Assembly (NCBI GenBank): GCA_024278035.1
Contig: JAJRUA010000459.1
Location: 1 to 6,069 of the forward strand
Reading direction: 5' to 3'
DNA length: 6,069 nucleotides
From: Planctomycetota bacterium
GTDB taxonomy: Bacteria > Planctomycetota > Planctomycetia > Pirellulales > Lacipirellulaceae
In this document: one piece after another, positions 5,531 through 6,069 of the stretch
Layout of the letters: each line of letters begins with the position of its first letter
Numbering within the stretch: the first letter of the stretch is position 1
Notes under the pieces: generated by a model
What the model saw: the letters and a program-made list of their open reading frames with translations, nothing else
What the model was told of the DNA's origin: nothing
Database searches by the model: none
Translations under genes and position numbers: made by a program

Positions 5531-5552
5531 TTGGGCATGTTTTTGCTAGAAT
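5531..5552 (+). promoter_or_regulatory. Candidate promoter for the aminotransferase gene
   Basis: TGCTAGAAT at 5544-5552 matches an extended -10 element (TG-N-TATAAT) with one mismatch; no good -35 lies 17 bp upstream. The same stretch also fits a sigma-54 spacing: TTGG at 5531-5534 and TTGCT at 5543-5547, with GG and GC ten bases apart, although the CACG part is not conserved. Either would start transcription near 5558, about 55 nt before the ATG. It lies downstream of the terminator, which supports an independent transcript. Confidence 0.38.
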
Positions 5553-5586
5553 TGGCTTTATCCTATTTTTAATGGGCCCTCACGTC

Positions 5587-5600
5587 TCAAGCCTCAAGCC
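5587..5600 (+). repeat. Tandem TCAAGCC repeat just before the aminotransferase start
   Basis: TCAAGCC occurs twice in tandem (5587-5593 and 5594-5600), followed by pyrimidine-rich TCCTACC and TCCACC up to the ATG at 5615. It leaves no room for a Shine-Dalgarno sequence, so initiation is probably leader- or structure-dependent. No function is assigned. Confidence 0.5.
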
Positions 5601-5614
5601 TCCTACCTCCACCA

Positions 5615-6069
5615 ATGCCCGGCCTCGTTTCGATCAATGGAAAGCTCGTTCCCGCTGCTGAGGCGACCGTCAGCGTTTTTGACCATGGCTTGCTCTACGG
5701 CGACGGTGTGTTTGAGGGGATGCGTATTTATGGAGGCAAAGTCTTTCGGCTGGCGGAGCACATCGATCGGCTTTACGAATCGGCCTTGGCTATCTGCTTA
5801 GAGATTCCGATTGATCGCTCGGCGATGATCGAAGCCACCGTCGCCACGGTGGCTGCCAACCAGCTTGATGAGGGCTACGTTCGGCTTGTCGTCACGCGCG
5901 GCTCAGGCACCTTGGGGCTCGATCCTAATCGTTGCCACCAGCCGCAGGTGATTATCATTGCCGACACCATCTCACTTTACCCCGATGAATTTTATGAGAA
6001 GGGCCTTGAGATCATCACGTCGAGTGTCATCCGCAATCATCCGGCAGCGCTGAGCCCTCGGATAAAATC
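5615..6069 (+). CDS. ilvE: Branched-chain amino acid aminotransferase (fold-type IV, PLP), N-terminal part
   Basis: The first 151 residues of a gene that runs off the window. The product should move an amino group between glutamate and the keto acids of leucine, isoleucine and valine, using pyridoxal phosphate in the cytoplasm. ATVSVFDHGLLYGDGVFEGMR (residues 17-37) is the family's N-terminal signature, and FEGMR with RLAEHIDRLYESA (45-57) favours the IlvE subgroup over D-alanine transaminase or aminodeoxychorismate lyase. YVRLVVTRGSGTLGLDP (88-104) holds the Tyr and Arg that shape the substrate pocket. The last complete codon is K151 in LSPRIK, which aligns with the catalytic Schiff-base lysine normally followed by a NYL motif; the window ends just before that. 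The ATG at 5615 is the first in frame after the candidate promoter and gives the expected short lead to the signature. Subfamily identity is likely, not certain. Confidence 0.85.
   Translation, partial: MPGLVSINGKLVPAAEATVSVFDHGLLYGDGVFEGMRIYGGKVFRLAEHIDRLYESALAICLEIPIDRSAMIEATVATVAANQLDEGYVRLVVTRGSGTLGLDPNRCHQPQVIIIADTISLYPDEFYEKGLEIITSSVIRNHPAALSPRIK

Overview
The window is about 6 kb of an ordinary bacterial chromosome, very probably from a planctomycete of the Pirellulales type. That assignment is inference from three things: the style of the LysS and FtsX-type permease sequences, the lack of clear Shine-Dalgarno sequences before most starts, and spacers full of short palindromic repeats. 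No phage, transposase, CRISPR, tRNA or rRNA gene is visible.

Layout: (1) 1-279, + strand, is the C-terminal end of a siroheme sulfite reductase. (2) 347-1042, - strand, converges on it and encodes a single-pass membrane protein of unknown function; a long AGGAT-rich inverted repeat sits between the two stops. (3) 1043-1262 is a divergent spacer carrying two copies of a hairpin element, one facing each gene. (4) 1263-2897, +, is lysS, class II lysyl-tRNA synthetase. (5) 2898-3093 is a spacer with other hairpins and a third copy of the leader element. (6) 3094-4632 and 4659-5402, +, are an FtsX/LolC/LolE-type permease and its LolD-type ATPase, which form a two-gene operon 26 bp apart. (7) 5403-5614 is a spacer with a probable terminator and a candidate promoter. 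(8) From 5615 to the window end, +, is the N-terminal half of a fold-type IV aminotransferase, probably IlvE, cut immediately after the predicted catalytic lysine.

The genes are mostly housekeeping: sulfur assimilation, translation, lipoprotein export or envelope transport, and amino-acid synthesis. Only the permease and ATPase clearly work together. They should form an inner-membrane ABC machine of the lipoprotein-release/MacB type.

The unusual material is in the repeats. First, a 21-nt hairpin core occurs three times, each time 29-47 nt upstream of a start codon and in the same orientation relative to the gene; the stem is invariant and only the four loop bases vary. This looks like a shared 5' leader element. 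Second, a 47-nt imperfect palindrome occurs inside the coding sequences of both lysS and the permease gene. The two copies are the same length, in the same reading frame, 35 of 47 bases identical, and have two compensatory base-pair changes in the stem. This looks like a protein-coding palindromic insertion element, comparable in concept to the Rickettsia palindromic elements.
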